This document shows positions 53,528 through 62,006 of a stretch of 64,000 bases of DNA, one piece after another. The DNA is from Stenotrophomonas sp. VV52. GTDB lineage: Bacteria; Pseudomonadota; Gammaproteobacteria; Xanthomonadales; Xanthomonadaceae. The position numbers were made by a program, and so were the translations under genes. Numbering within the stretch: position 1 is the first letter of the stretch; each line of letters opens with the position of its first letter. The stretch is from positions 186,001 through 250,000 of the forward strand of contig NZ_PKQQ01000003.1 in NCBI RefSeq assembly GCF_002893095.1. The letters are read 5' to 3'. Under the pieces are notes generated by a model that did no database searches, was not told where the DNA came from, and saw only the letters and a list, made by a program, of their open reading frames with translations.

Positions 53528-56410
53528 TCACGCGGTAACGAATGTCTCCATCGGCGCAGGGCGACCCAGCAGGTAGCCCTGCCCATAATCGCAGCCCAGC
53601 TGCAGCAGGGTCTCGCGCTGGGCGGCGTTTTCGATGCCCTCGCCCACCGTTTCGATGCCCAGCGTGCGCGCCAGCGACAGCACGCCCTGGACCAGCGCGT
53701 AGGTGCTCTGCAGGTCCTGGCCATGCAGCCCGGCGATGAAGCTCTGGTCGATCTTCAGCGTGGAGATCGGGAAGCGGTGCAGGTAGGACAGCGCCGAGAA
53801 GCCGGTACCGAAATCGTCCAGCTGCACCAGCACGCCGCGTTCGCGCAGTGCCTGCAGGATCCGCAGCGTGCGCGGGCCGTCGTCGAGCAGCGCCACTTCG
53901 GTGATTTCCAGGCGCAGCCGGCGTGGGTCGGCACCGGCTGCTTCGATCAGGCCGAACAGCCGTGAGCTGAAATCGGGCGAACGGAAATGCCGCGGCGACA
54001 CGTTCACCGACAGATAGCCTTCGCCACCGCGCGCGAGCTGGCCGATGACTTCTTCATACAGCAGCCAGTCGACCTGTTCGATCAGGCCGCTCTCCTCGCC
54101 AAGGTCCAGGAACGCGCTCGGCAGCAGCAGGCCGCGGCGCTCATGCTGCCAGCGCAGCAGTGCCTCGTAGCCCACCACCTGGCCGTCGGTGAGGCGCACG
54201 ATGGGCTGGTAGAACGGCATGAAATCGCGATTGTTGATGGCCCGGCGCAGGTCGGCTTCCAGGTCCAGGCTGCGCAGCGCTTCTTCGCGCATGGCTTCAT
54301 CGAACACGGCCCAGCGGTCCTTGCCCTGCGCCTTGGCGCGGTACATCGCCGCGTCCGCGTCGCGCACCATTTCTTCGCCATTACGGTAGCGCGGGCTCCA
54401 CATCGCGATGCCCAGGCTGCCGGACGGGAACAGCTCGCGCCCCTGCACCCACATCGATTCTTCCAGCGCCACCAGCATGCGCTGCGAGAACTCGCGGGCC
54501 GATTCCAGGCCCTGCTCGCATTCGAGCAGGATGGCGAACTCGTCACCGCCCAGGCGGGCCACCACGTCATCGCCGCCGACCATCGACACGATGCGCTTGG
54601 CCACCTCGACCAGCATCTGGTCGCCGGCGGCGTGGCCGATGCTGTCGTTGACCAGCTTGAAGCGGTCCAGGTCCAGGAACAGCACCGCAAACCGCAAGCC
54701 GTCGCGCGAACGCGCGCGCGCGATGGCATCCTCCAGGCGGTCGAGCAGGTGCGCGCGATTGGGCAGGCCGGTCAGCGCATCGTGCAGGGCCTGGTGGGTC
54801 AGCCGCTGTTCGGCGCGCAGGCGCTCGCCGATCTGGCCGAGCAGCTTGTCGTTCACTTCAGCCAGTTCGCGGGTGCGCTCATCGACGCGTATTTCCAGCT
54901 CGGCGTGCGCGTTGCGCAGGCGCTCCTGGTCGCGCTGCCGGGCCAGGCCGTTGCCGATGTTCTGCGCGACGAAGGTGAGCAGGCGCTGGTCGTGCGCGGT
55001 GAAACTGATCTCCGGCGAGTAGCTCTGCACCACGATCACGCCGACCACGTCGTCGTCGCTCAGCAGCGGCACGCCCAGCCAGCAGTGCGAGCGCGCACCG
55101 AATTCGTTGACGGTGCCCGAGGCGCGCAGCGCGTCGATATGCTCGCGCGAGGCCAGCAGCGGCTGCCGGTTGCGCACGATGTACTCGGTCAGGCCCATGC
55201 TGAACGGCCGCGGGGCACGGGCCGGGTTGTACTCGTCCACCGAGTAGACGAACTCCAGCCCTTCGCCGGATTCGTCGACCAGCGCGATGTAGAAATTACG
55301 CGCATCCAGCAGCGTGCCGACCACGCCATGCACCTGCACGTAGAACTGGGCCAGGCTTTCGGCGCTCATCGCCATTTCGGCGATGTTGAACAACGCCAGC
55401 TGCAGTTTCTCGGCGCGGCGGCGCTCGACCACCTCGTCCTGCAGGCTGTGGTTGGCGCGCTGCAGCTCCAGCGTGCGCCGCTCCACCTGGCGCTCCAGCT
55501 GCACCTGCGCCTGGCGCCGGTCCATCGCGGTCAGGATGTGCTGGGCCACATAGCCGAGCAGGGTGCGGTCGGCTTCGTTGTAGCGCACGCGCTGCTCGTA
55601 ACTCTGCACCACGATGGCGCCGCAGACCCGGCCGTCGCGCAGCATCGGCACGCCCAGCCAATCCAGGCTCTCCGGCCCGCGGCTGGGGTCGTATTCGTCG
55701 TTCATCGCCGCCAGCAGTTCGTTGGACGGCCCGCTGAGCGGCTGTCCGTGGCGCAGCAGCGCGAAGGTCAGGCTGCGCGGCATTTCATGTTCTTCGTAGC
55801 TGCGGTCCGGGTCGGCCACGAAATCGTCGCGCTGGTCGGCGAAGTACAGGAAGCGGATCCGCCGGCGCACATCGTCGTACTCGACGATGTAGCAGTTCTG
55901 CGCGTACATCAGCGAATTGAGCACGCGGTGGAAGTGGCGCAGCATCTCGCTCATTTCCAGGTCGGCACCGGCCAGGTCGGCGATTTCGTACAACGCCTGC
56001 TGCAGCCGCTTGGAGTTCTCCAGCGAGCGGATCTGCTCGCGTTGCCGGGCCAGCGCCAGCGCGTCCTGCAGGCCGCTGCGGGCCACGCCCCACCAGGCGT
56101 CGGGCGGGCTTGCGCCATCTTCCAGCAGGACGTGGATGACCAGCTCGCCGCCCTGGTGCTGCCAGCGGTACACCGCCCCGCCCTGCGGGCAGACCGGCGG
56201 CGAGGCCAGCAGCGCCTCCAGCAGCGCGCGATCCGAACCGGCCCGCGGTGGATGCCGCAGGCAGCCTTCGCCCAGCGTGGCGTCGGACCAGCCCAGGGCG
56301 AGCTGGGCACCGGCCGGCAACAGCGCGCACAGCGTGCGCCCAAGCGCTGCCGATACCGCTGCGCTGCGGTCCTTCTGTCCCGAAGTCGTCACTGCCTGGC
56401 TGGACAACAT
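53528..56410 (-). CDS. GAF-GAF-GGDEF-EAL c-di-GMP turnover protein
   Basis: 960 residues from ATG 56410 (MLSSQAVTTSGQ), with AAGAG six bases upstream; ATG 56416 is an alternative. Two GAF-like sensor domains (about 150-310 and 350-500, each with 'WLGVPML/WLGVPLL...VVQSY'), coiled-coil linkers, GGDEF (intact ARLGGDEFAILLE) and EAL (intact GYEALLRWQHE, DDFGTGFSALSYL). Both enzyme motifs are complete, so it could make and degrade c-di-GMP, switched by the GAF ligands. Cytoplasmic: no membrane segment. Stands alone, divergent from the sigma-factor gene. Confidence 0.92.
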   Translation of the reverse strand: MLSSQAVTTSGQKDRSAAVSAALGRTLCALLPAGAQLALGWSDATLGEGCLRHPPRAGSDRALLEALLASPPVCPQGGAVYRWQHQGGELVIHVLLEDGASPPDAWWGVARSGLQDALALARQREQIRSLENSKRLQQALYEIADLAGADLEMSEMLRHFHRVLNSLMYAQNCYIVEYDDVRRRIRFLYFADQRDDFVADPDRSYEEHEMPRSLTFALLRHGQPLSGPSNELLAAMNDEYDPSRGPESLDWLGVPMLRDGRVCGAIVVQSYEQRVRYNEADRTLLGYVAQHILTAMDRRQAQVQLERQVERRTLELQRANHSLQDEVVERRRAEKLQLALFNIAEMAMSAESLAQFYVQVHGVVGTLLDARNFYIALVDESGEGLEFVYSVDEYNPARAPRPFSMGLTEYIVRNRQPLLASREHIDALRASGTVNEFGARSHCWLGVPLLSDDDVVGVIVVQSYSPEISFTAHDQRLLTFVAQNIGNGLARQRDQERLRNAHAELEIRVDERTRELAEVNDKLLGQIGERLRAEQRLTHQALHDALTGLPNRAHLLDRLEDAIARARSRDGLRFAVLFLDLDRFKLVNDSIGHAAGDQMLVEVAKRIVSMVGGDDVVARLGGDEFAILLECEQGLESAREFSQRMLVALEESMWVQGRELFPSGSLGIAMWSPRYRNGEEMVRDADAAMYRAKAQGKDRWAVFDEAMREEALRSLDLEADLRRAINNRDFMPFYQPIVRLTDGQVVGYEALLRWQHERRGLLLPSAFLDLGEESGLIEQVDWLLYEEVIGQLARGGEGYLSVNVSPRHFRSPDFSSRLFGLIEAAGADPRRLRLEITEVALLDDGPRTLRILQALRERGVLVQLDDFGTGFSALSYLHRFPISTLKIDQSFIAGLHGQDLQSTYALVQGVLSLARTLGIETVGEGIENAAQRETLLQLGCDYGQGYLLGRPAPMETFVTA

Positions 56411-56598
56411 GTTCATCTCTTTTGACGCCGGATACCCGGCGCCTCCCCTGTCCCCCGAGCATAACGCGCAAACCGGGGGTGAATGGAAGCCCTTCACCCC
56501 ATTGCCCGCCTTCGGACGTTGATGACAGGGTGACCACCGCCATCGCCCCTGCCCCGCGCGGCTATGCGCAGCCCCCTCCAGCGCTTACTCTGTGCGCC

Positions 56599-57153
56599 GT
56601 GGATGCTGCTGCCCTGCCAACCGACGAGTCCCTGATGCTGGCCTGGGCCGGGGGCGACCTGCGTGCCTTCGAAAGCCTGTATGCGCGCCACCGCAACCGC
56701 CTGTACAGCTTCCTGCTGCGCCAGCTGCGCGATGCGGCGCTGGCCGACGAAATGTTCCAGGACGTGTGGCAGCGGGTGATCGCCGCCCGCGCCGGCTGGC
56801 AGCCGGAGGCGGCCTTCACCACCTGGCTGTTCCGGATTGCCCATAATCGGCTCAACGACCACTGGCGGGCGCTGAAGCACCGTCCTTCCGCGCCGGGCGA
56901 CGCCGACGAGCGCGTGGCGCGCATGAGCGATACGCGCACGCCGGAAACCCAGCTGTCCGAATTCGAACAGCGCCGCCGCCTGCAGCTGGCCATGGAGCAG
57001 CTGCCCGATGACCAGCGCACCGTGCTGCAACTGCGGCTGGAACAGGAGCTGAGCCTGGAAGAGATCGCGCAGGTCACCGGCGTGGGCCGCGAAACCGTGA
57101 AATCGCGGCTGCGCTACGCGATGGATAAACTGCGCGCGGAGTTGAGCCCATGA
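56599..57153 (+). CDS. ECF-type RNA polymerase sigma factor
   Basis: 184 residues from GTG 56599 (VDAAALPTDESLMLAW); an earlier GTG at 56530 is possible. Region 2 (FESLYARHRNRLYSFLLRQL, DEMFQDVWQRVI) and region 4 (LPDDQRTVLQLRLEQELSLEEIAQVTGVGRETVKSRL as helix-turn-helix) are clear, with no region 1 or 3. The next gene overlaps by four bases (ATGA), as expected for an anti-sigma partner. Regulon unknown. Confidence 0.88.
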   Translation: MDAAALPTDESLMLAWAGGDLRAFESLYARHRNRLYSFLLRQLRDAALADEMFQDVWQRVIAARAGWQPEAAFTTWLFRIAHNRLNDHWRALKHRPSAPGDADERVARMSDTRTPETQLSEFEQRRRLQLAMEQLPDDQRTVLQLRLEQELSLEEIAQVTGVGRETVKSRLRYAMDKLRAELSP

Positions 57154-58103
57154 ACCGCCCCGATCCGCTGACGCCGGAAGAACGCGAACTGGCCCGCCTG
57201 CTGGGCCGGCCGGCGTCCAGTGCACCGCCGGCGGCGGTGGACGATGCGGTGCTGGCCGCTGCGCGTGCGGCGGTGCAACCCGTGGCTGCAACACCTGCTG
57301 CCGACCCGGCTTCGCCCCCTGCTGCGCCCGTGTCCACCCCCACGCCGCGCAGGCGTTCGCGCTTCCCGGCCGCACTCGGCCTGGCCGCCTCGCTGGTGTT
57401 CGCGGTGGGCATCGCCTGGCAGCTCAAGCCGGAGGGGCCACCGCCGGCCGCACCGGCCCCGATGGCGAGCGAAATGGCCACCGGGACGGCACTGCAGGCC
57501 GATGCCGCCGCAGGCGATGACACCGCACCGGCGGCGGTACAGGCCGAAGCGCCGGTTGCCGAGGTGGCCACCCAGGAGAAACCTGCCGCTGCGCCGCCTG
57601 CGCCGGCGCGGGCGTTGTCGGTGCCCAAGCCGGCACCGGTGCCAGCGCCACCGCCGATGCCCGCTGCGGCACCGATGGCCATGCCCGCTCCCCCGGCGCC
57701 CCCCGCGCCGATGGCGGCCCCGGTCCTGCAGGACGCGCAGGCCGAAGCAGCGCAGTCGGCCGAACTGGACCGCGTGGTCGTCACCGGCAGCCGCGCAGTC
57801 GATGCGCGGGAGCGCGCCAAGCTGGCCGCACCCGCCCCTGCACGCACGCAGGGTGCACCCGGCGTGATGCGCCGTGCCGAACCGGCACCGGCGCAGGCCT
57901 ATGGCGCGTTGGCATCGCCCGATGCGCTCACCCTCGCGGTCGATGCCGACGCCGCGCTGCCACGCCGGCAGTGGATCAAGCGCATCCGCGAGCGCCGCGA
58001 TGCGGGTGATGTGGATACGGCGCGTGCGAGCCTGGAGCGGTACATGCAGGCTTACCCGGAAGCGCGGATTCCAGGGGACCTGCGGGAATTGCTGGATTCG
58101 TGA
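57150..58103 (+). CDS. Putative anti-sigma factor, single-pass, Pro/Ala-rich
   Basis: 317 residues. A cytoplasmic N-terminus (DPLTPEERELARLLGRP, ~70 residues) is followed by one transmembrane helix (about 73-90, FPAALGLAASLVFAVGIAW), a long Pro/Ala-rich periplasmic region, and a helical C-terminus (ALPRRQWIKRIRERRDAGDVDTARASLERYMQAYP). Overlap with the sigma gene and topology argue for anti-sigma. No ZAS zinc motif is seen. The periplasmic part contains ELDRVVVTGSRA, reminiscent of the plug start of TonB-dependent receptors. Confidence 0.68.
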   Translation: MNRPDPLTPEERELARLLGRPASSAPPAAVDDAVLAAARAAVQPVAATPAADPASPPAAPVSTPTPRRRSRFPAALGLAASLVFAVGIAWQLKPEGPPPAAPAPMASEMATGTALQADAAAGDDTAPAAVQAEAPVAEVATQEKPAAAPPAPARALSVPKPAPVPAPPPMPAAAPMAMPAPPAPPAPMAAPVLQDAQAEAAQSAELDRVVVTGSRAVDARERAKLAAPAPARTQGAPGVMRRAEPAPAQAYGALASPDALTLAVDADAALPRRQWIKRIRERRDAGDVDTARASLERYMQAYPEARIPGDLRELLDS

Positions 58104-58106
58104 TAC

Positions 58107-58130
58107 GTGCCGCGCAGAGCCCGGCACTAC
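58107..58130 (-). repeat. SMAG-type REP abutting yigZ
   Basis: Minus strand starts GTAG and folds with GTGCCG/CGGCAC. Its plus-strand end (CTAC) joins AAT to form TACAAT at 58128-58133, seven bases before the yigZ ATG. Confidence 0.75.
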
Positions 58131-58140
58131 AATGACGCCG

Positions 58141-58749
58141 ATGCCCGATACGCTCGCCACCACCGTCAGCCACAGCCTGGACATCAAACACAGCCGTTTC
58201 GTCGCGCACGCCGCGCCGATCGAGGCGGCCGCCGATGCGCTTGCTTTCCTGCAGCAGGTCGCCGTAGCCGACGCCACGCACAACTGCTGGGCCTACCGGC
58301 ACGGCAATGAGTACCGCTCCAGCGACGACGGCGAACCGGCCGGCACCGCCGGGCGCCCGATCCTGGCGGCCATCGACGGCCAGGGCTTCGACCGCGTCAT
58401 GGTGGTGGTGATCCGCTGGTACGGCGGCATCAAGCTCGGTGCCGGTGGGCTGGTGCGGGCCTATGGCGGCACTGCGGCCGAATGCCTGCGCACCGCGCCA
58501 CGACTGCCGCTGGTGGCCTTGTCCGAACTGACCGTGCAGGCCGGGTTCGAAGACCTGGGCGCGCTGCATGCGGCGCTGGCACAGCACCTGGCCGACAAGC
58601 TGGACGAAACCTTCACCGCTTCCGGGGTGGAACTGCAGGTCCGGCTGCCCGCCGACCAGGTCGACCCGTTGAAAATCCGCCTTCGCGACGCCACCCGTGA
58701 TCGTATCCGGGTGCACGCACGCACCGAACCAGGCCTTGCCCATGACTGA
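58141..58749 (+). CDS. yigZ: IMPACT/YigZ family protein
   Basis: 202 residues from ATG 58141 (MPDTLATTVSHSLDIK); ATG 58132 lies three codons earlier. The UPF0029 domain (HNCWAYRHGNEYRSSDDGEPAGTAGRPI... in parts, and VMVVVIRWYGGIKLGAGGLVRAY) is followed by a small C-terminal alpha-beta domain. Related eukaryotic IMPACT inhibits Gcn2; the bacterial role is unclear. Overlaps the exporter gene by eight bases. Confidence 0.9.
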   Translation: MPDTLATTVSHSLDIKHSRFVAHAAPIEAAADALAFLQQVAVADATHNCWAYRHGNEYRSSDDGEPAGTAGRPILAAIDGQGFDRVMVVVIRWYGGIKLGAGGLVRAYGGTAAECLRTAPRLPLVALSELTVQAGFEDLGALHAALAQHLADKLDETFTASGVELQVRLPADQVDPLKIRLRDATRDRIRVHARTEPGLAHD

Positions 58750-60508
58750 CCCCGTTTCCCCGCCGGCCCCGACCCTGCGCCGCCTTGGCAGCCTGGGCAC
58801 GCTGTGGCCGTTCGTGCGCCGCCATGGCGGGCTGTTCGCGGCCTGGCTGGTGGCGCTGGCGGTGTCCTCGGCGGCCACGCTGAGCCTGCCGCCGGCGGTG
58901 AAGCAGATGATCGACCATGGCTTCAACAGCGGCGGCCAGATCAACCGCGCCTTCGCACTGCTGTTCCTGGTTGCGGTGGTGCTGGCATTGGCTACGGCGG
59001 CGCGCTTCTTCTTTGTCTCGCTGCTCGGCGAAAAAGTGGTGGCCGACCTGCGCAGCCGCCTGTACGCGCACCTGATCGCACTCGGCGCCGGTTTCCACGA
59101 CCGCAGCCGCAGCGGCGAACTGGTCTCGCGGCTGACCGCCGACAGCGAGCTGCTGCGCAGCGTGATCGGCTCGACCATGTCGGTGGCGCTGCGCAGCAGC
59201 GTCACGGTGGTGGGTAGCCTGGTGATGCTGTTCGTGACCAGCCCGCGCCTGGCCGCATGGTCGCTGGTCGGCATTCCACTGGCGGTGCTGCCGATCATCA
59301 TCGGTGCACGCCGGCTGCGCGGCATCTCGCGCGCCAGCCAGGACCGCATCGCCGACGCCAACAGCCTGGCCGCAGAGACCCTCGGCGCGGTGCGCACGGT
59401 GCAGGCACATGCGCGTGAGCCGTACGAACGCAGCCGCTTCAATGCGGCGCTGGGCGAATCGATCCGCGCCGCGCGGCGCCGCATCGGTGCGCAGTCGCTG
59501 GTGACCGCCACCGCCATCGTGCTGGTGTTCGGCGCGATCGTCGGCGTGCTCTGGCTGGGCGCGCACGATGTCATCGACGGCCGCATGAGCGCCGGTACGC
59601 TGGGCCAGTTCGTGCTGTACGCGCTGATCGGCGGCGGCTCGGTCGGTGCGCTCGCTGAAGTGTGGAATGAACTGCAGCGCGCCTCCGGCGGCATGGGCCG
59701 GATCGCCGAACTGCTGCAGGAAGACATCGAGATCACCAGCCCGGCCGAGCCGCTGCCGCTGCCGCAGCCGCTGCGCGGCGAGATCCGCTTCCAGGACGTG
59801 GTCTTCCATTACCCGCAGCGACCCGACACCGCCGCGCTGGATCACTTCGACCTGCACGTGCGCCCGGGCGAAACCGTGGCGCTGGTCGGGCCGTCCGGCG
59901 CCGGCAAGAGCACGGTGCTGTCGATGCTGCTGCGTTTCCACGACCCCGCCGCCGGCAGCGTGCAGGTGGATGGCGTGGACGTGCGCCGGGTCGACCCGGC
60001 GCAGCTGCGCGCGCAGATGGCGCTGGTGCCGCAGCAGCCGACCCTGTTCGCCAGCAGTGCGCTGGACAACATCCGCTACGGTCGGCTGGAAGCCACCAAT
60101 GAAGAGGTGCAGCGCGCGGCCGAAGCGGCCGAGGCCGAGGAATTCCTGGAGGCGCTGCCGGACGGCTACCTGAGCGAACTGGGCGAGCGCGGCGCGCGCC
60201 TGTCCGGCGGCCAGCAGCAGCGCATCGCCATTGCACGCGCACTGCTCAAGGACGCCCCTATCCTGCTGCTGGATGAAGCCACCAGCGCGCTGGACGCGCA
60301 GAGCGACCGCGCGGTGCAGCAGGCGCTGGAACGGCTGATGGCCGGGCGCACCACGCTGGTGATCGCACACCGGCTGGCGACGGTACTGAAGGCCGACCGC
60401 ATCGTGGTGATGGACCACGGTCGCATCGTGGCCCAAGGTACTCACGCAGAGCTGCTGGCCGAGGGTGGCCTGTATGCTGAACTGGCGAAACTGCAGTTCA
60501 TCGATTGA
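58742..60508 (+). CDS. ABC exporter, fused permease-ATPase (MsbA-like)
   Basis: 588 residues from ATG 58742 (MTDPVSPPAPTLRRL). Six-TM domain in the first ~320 residues, then the nucleotide-binding domain with Walker A GPSGAGKST, signature LSGGQQQRIAIARALL and Walker B ILLLDEATSALD. A half-transporter that should homodimerise. MsbA/multidrug half-exporters are its closest type; the cargo cannot be assigned. Confidence 0.92.
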   Translation: MTDPVSPPAPTLRRLGSLGTLWPFVRRHGGLFAAWLVALAVSSAATLSLPPAVKQMIDHGFNSGGQINRAFALLFLVAVVLALATAARFFFVSLLGEKVVADLRSRLYAHLIALGAGFHDRSRSGELVSRLTADSELLRSVIGSTMSVALRSSVTVVGSLVMLFVTSPRLAAWSLVGIPLAVLPIIIGARRLRGISRASQDRIADANSLAAETLGAVRTVQAHAREPYERSRFNAALGESIRAARRRIGAQSLVTATAIVLVFGAIVGVLWLGAHDVIDGRMSAGTLGQFVLYALIGGGSVGALAEVWNELQRASGGMGRIAELLQEDIEITSPAEPLPLPQPLRGEIRFQDVVFHYPQRPDTAALDHFDLHVRPGETVALVGPSGAGKSTVLSMLLRFHDPAAGSVQVDGVDVRRVDPAQLRAQMALVPQQPTLFASSALDNIRYGRLEATNEEVQRAAEAAEAEEFLEALPDGYLSELGERGARLSGGQQQRIAIARALLKDAPILLLDEATSALDAQSDRAVQQALERLMAGRTTLVIAHRLATVLKADRIVVMDHGRIVAQGTHAELLAEGGLYAELAKLQFID

Positions 60509-60577
60509 TGACGCACCGCTAACACGCGCGGTCGCAAGGTGACACCTGTCCCATCAGACCGCTGCAGGAGGTGTTGC

Positions 60578-60775
60578 ATGTCGTTCCGTCAGTTTCCCGC
60601 TACCGATGCGAACGGTGACGATTACGTCGTCATCGAATTCAAGGATGAGCTGGCCGCCACCGCAAACACCGCGGCCGACCCGCATGTGCGCTACGAGCTG
60701 GCCGACGGCCGGCACCTGGTCCGCGATGGCAGGACCTTCCGCACCAGTGGCGGCGAGCTCACCTTGACCACGTAA
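60578..60775 (+). CDS. Small conserved hypothetical protein
   Basis: 65 residues with a strong AGGAGG site at 60566. Acidic and soluble, with two beta-rich halves (DYVVIEFKDEL, VRYELADGRHLVRDG); no signal peptide or membrane segment. I do not recognise the family. Its stop lies inside a 10-bp hairpin (60764-60773 with 60779-60788). Confidence 0.65.
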   Translation: MSFRQFPATDANGDDYVVIEFKDELAATANTAADPHVRYELADGRHLVRDGRTFRTSGGELTLTT

Positions 60776-60788
60776 TTGACGTGGTCAA
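60764..60788 (+). terminator. Weak hairpin at the end of the 65-residue gene
   Basis: TTGACCACGT pairs with ACGTGGTCAA around AATTG, followed by TTAATC. The stop codon is in the loop side. Poor T-tract: could be a terminator or a 3' stability element. Confidence 0.4.
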
Positions 60789-60837
60789 TTAATCGCCACC
60801 CATCTTGACAGCCTTGCGGTACGGGGGCTGCGCACGC

Positions 60838-60887
60838 TTATCCACATGCTTGTCCGCATTTCATCCACACCCCCTGTGGATGAATGC
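60838..60887. other. Cluster of DnaA-box-like 9-mers with hairpin
   Basis: TTATCCACA (60838-60846, perfect consensus), TCATCCACA (60861-60869) and inverted TGTGGATGA (60875-60883). The latter two form the arms of a 13-bp hairpin (60857-60887, one bulge) in a convergent intergenic gap. Confidence 0.55.
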
Positions 60888-60896
60888 GGGAGCGCG

Positions 60897-62006
60897 TCAG
60901 CGCGGCAGGACCCGGCCGATCCCGCTGGCGTCGATCTCCACCGCCGCCCGCTGCATCGCCTGCAGGTCGCTGCCCGGCACGAAGCCCATGCGGAAATGCA
61001 CTTCTCCGCCGGGCGTGCGCGAGGAATGGATCGAGGCCAGGCTCACGCCATGCCGTTCGAACACATGCAGCAGCTCGCGCAGCGACCCGGGACGGTCCTC
61101 CGGCAGGTGCACGCTGATCGCGTTGCGCTCGGTCAGGTCGGCCAGCAGGTAACCGACCCGTTCGAAGGTGTAATTGCCGTTGGCCAGCAGCGCGGCACCC
61201 TGGTGTTCGCGGTTGTCGGCCAGCAGTTGCTGGCGGAACGCAGCGCGCGCGGCGTCATCGCCCTGTTCCACCTGGCTGCGCAGCGTCTGCAGCTGCGCCA
61301 GCAGCCGGTCCAGCATCGGCGCCACGTGCGGATTGCCGAACTGGATGTCCTCATAGATGGCCGGATTCAACGACAGGATCCGCGCGATGATCGCGGTGTC
61401 CAGCTCGAACGAGGCCGAGCGGTACGGCATCAGGTCCTGCAGCGGGCCCAGCAGTGCGGCGTAGTCGCGCAGCACGCCGGCCTGGGCCAGGTGGGTCGCA
61501 TGCACCATCGCCTGCACCAGCGCCATGACCTGGTCGTGGTGCTCGGGCGTGGCGAGCACGCATTCGGCTTCCAGTGCCGCGCACAGCTGCGCCAGCCACG
61601 GCTGCCATGCCGACAGCCGCGCTTCGCACACCACCATCACCCTGCCCTTCAGCGTCGGCGCCTTGGGTGGGGCGGTCATCGGGTGCAGGCCTGCCACCTC
61701 CGCCTGCGAGCGCAGCATCGCCGCGACCGGTTCGCTCTTGACCGAGGTGACGTCCAGCCACAGGCGACCCGCCTCACGGCCCGCCGAGCGATGCACGTAC
61801 TCGGCGATCAGCGCCGGGGTGTGCCGGATCGGCGCGGAGAACACCAGGACCTGCGCGCGCTCCAGCAACACTTCGGGATCGTCAGACGCCGGATCGGCCG
61901 GGTCGTGGCCGATCACCTCCAGCCCCATGCGCTGCTCGAGGAAGGTGCGCAGCCAGCGCCCGTAGGCACCAGCGCTGCCAACGATGCCGACCACCGGACG
62001 CTGCAT
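60897..62006 (-). CDS. tyrA: Prephenate dehydrogenase with C-terminal ACT-like domain
   Basis: 369 residues from ATG 62006 (MQRPVVGIVGSAGAYGRWL). The NAD(P) motif GSAGAYG, substrate segments DVTSVKSEPV and GLHPMTAPP, and the helical dimer domain are typical of TyrA (tyrosine route). The last ~75 residues (NAISVHLPEDRPGSLRELLHVFERHGVSLASIHSS) look like an ACT regulatory domain for tyrosine feedback. Its ATG overlaps the pdxY stop (TGATG). No chorismate mutase domain is fused. Confidence 0.85.
   Translation of the reverse strand: MQRPVVGIVGSAGAYGRWLRTFLEQRMGLEVIGHDPADPASDDPEVLLERAQVLVFSAPIRHTPALIAEYVHRSAGREAGRLWLDVTSVKSEPVAAMLRSQAEVAGLHPMTAPPKAPTLKGRVMVVCEARLSAWQPWLAQLCAALEAECVLATPEHHDQVMALVQAMVHATHLAQAGVLRDYAALLGPLQDLMPYRSASFELDTAIIARILSLNPAIYEDIQFGNPHVAPMLDRLLAQLQTLRSQVEQGDDAARAAFRQQLLADNREHQGAALLANGNYTFERVGYLLADLTERNAISVHLPEDRPGSLRELLHVFERHGVSLASIHSSRTPGGEVHFRMGFVPGSDLQAMQRAAVEIDASGIGRVLPR

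Noticed and set aside
57150..58103. Fragment of a TonB-dependent receptor
   Set aside because: Only a short resemblance (VVTGSR); no beta-barrel or plug domain, and the topology is single-pass.
60838..60887. Replication origin
   Set aside because: Only three boxes, no AT-rich unwinding region and no origin-associated genes.
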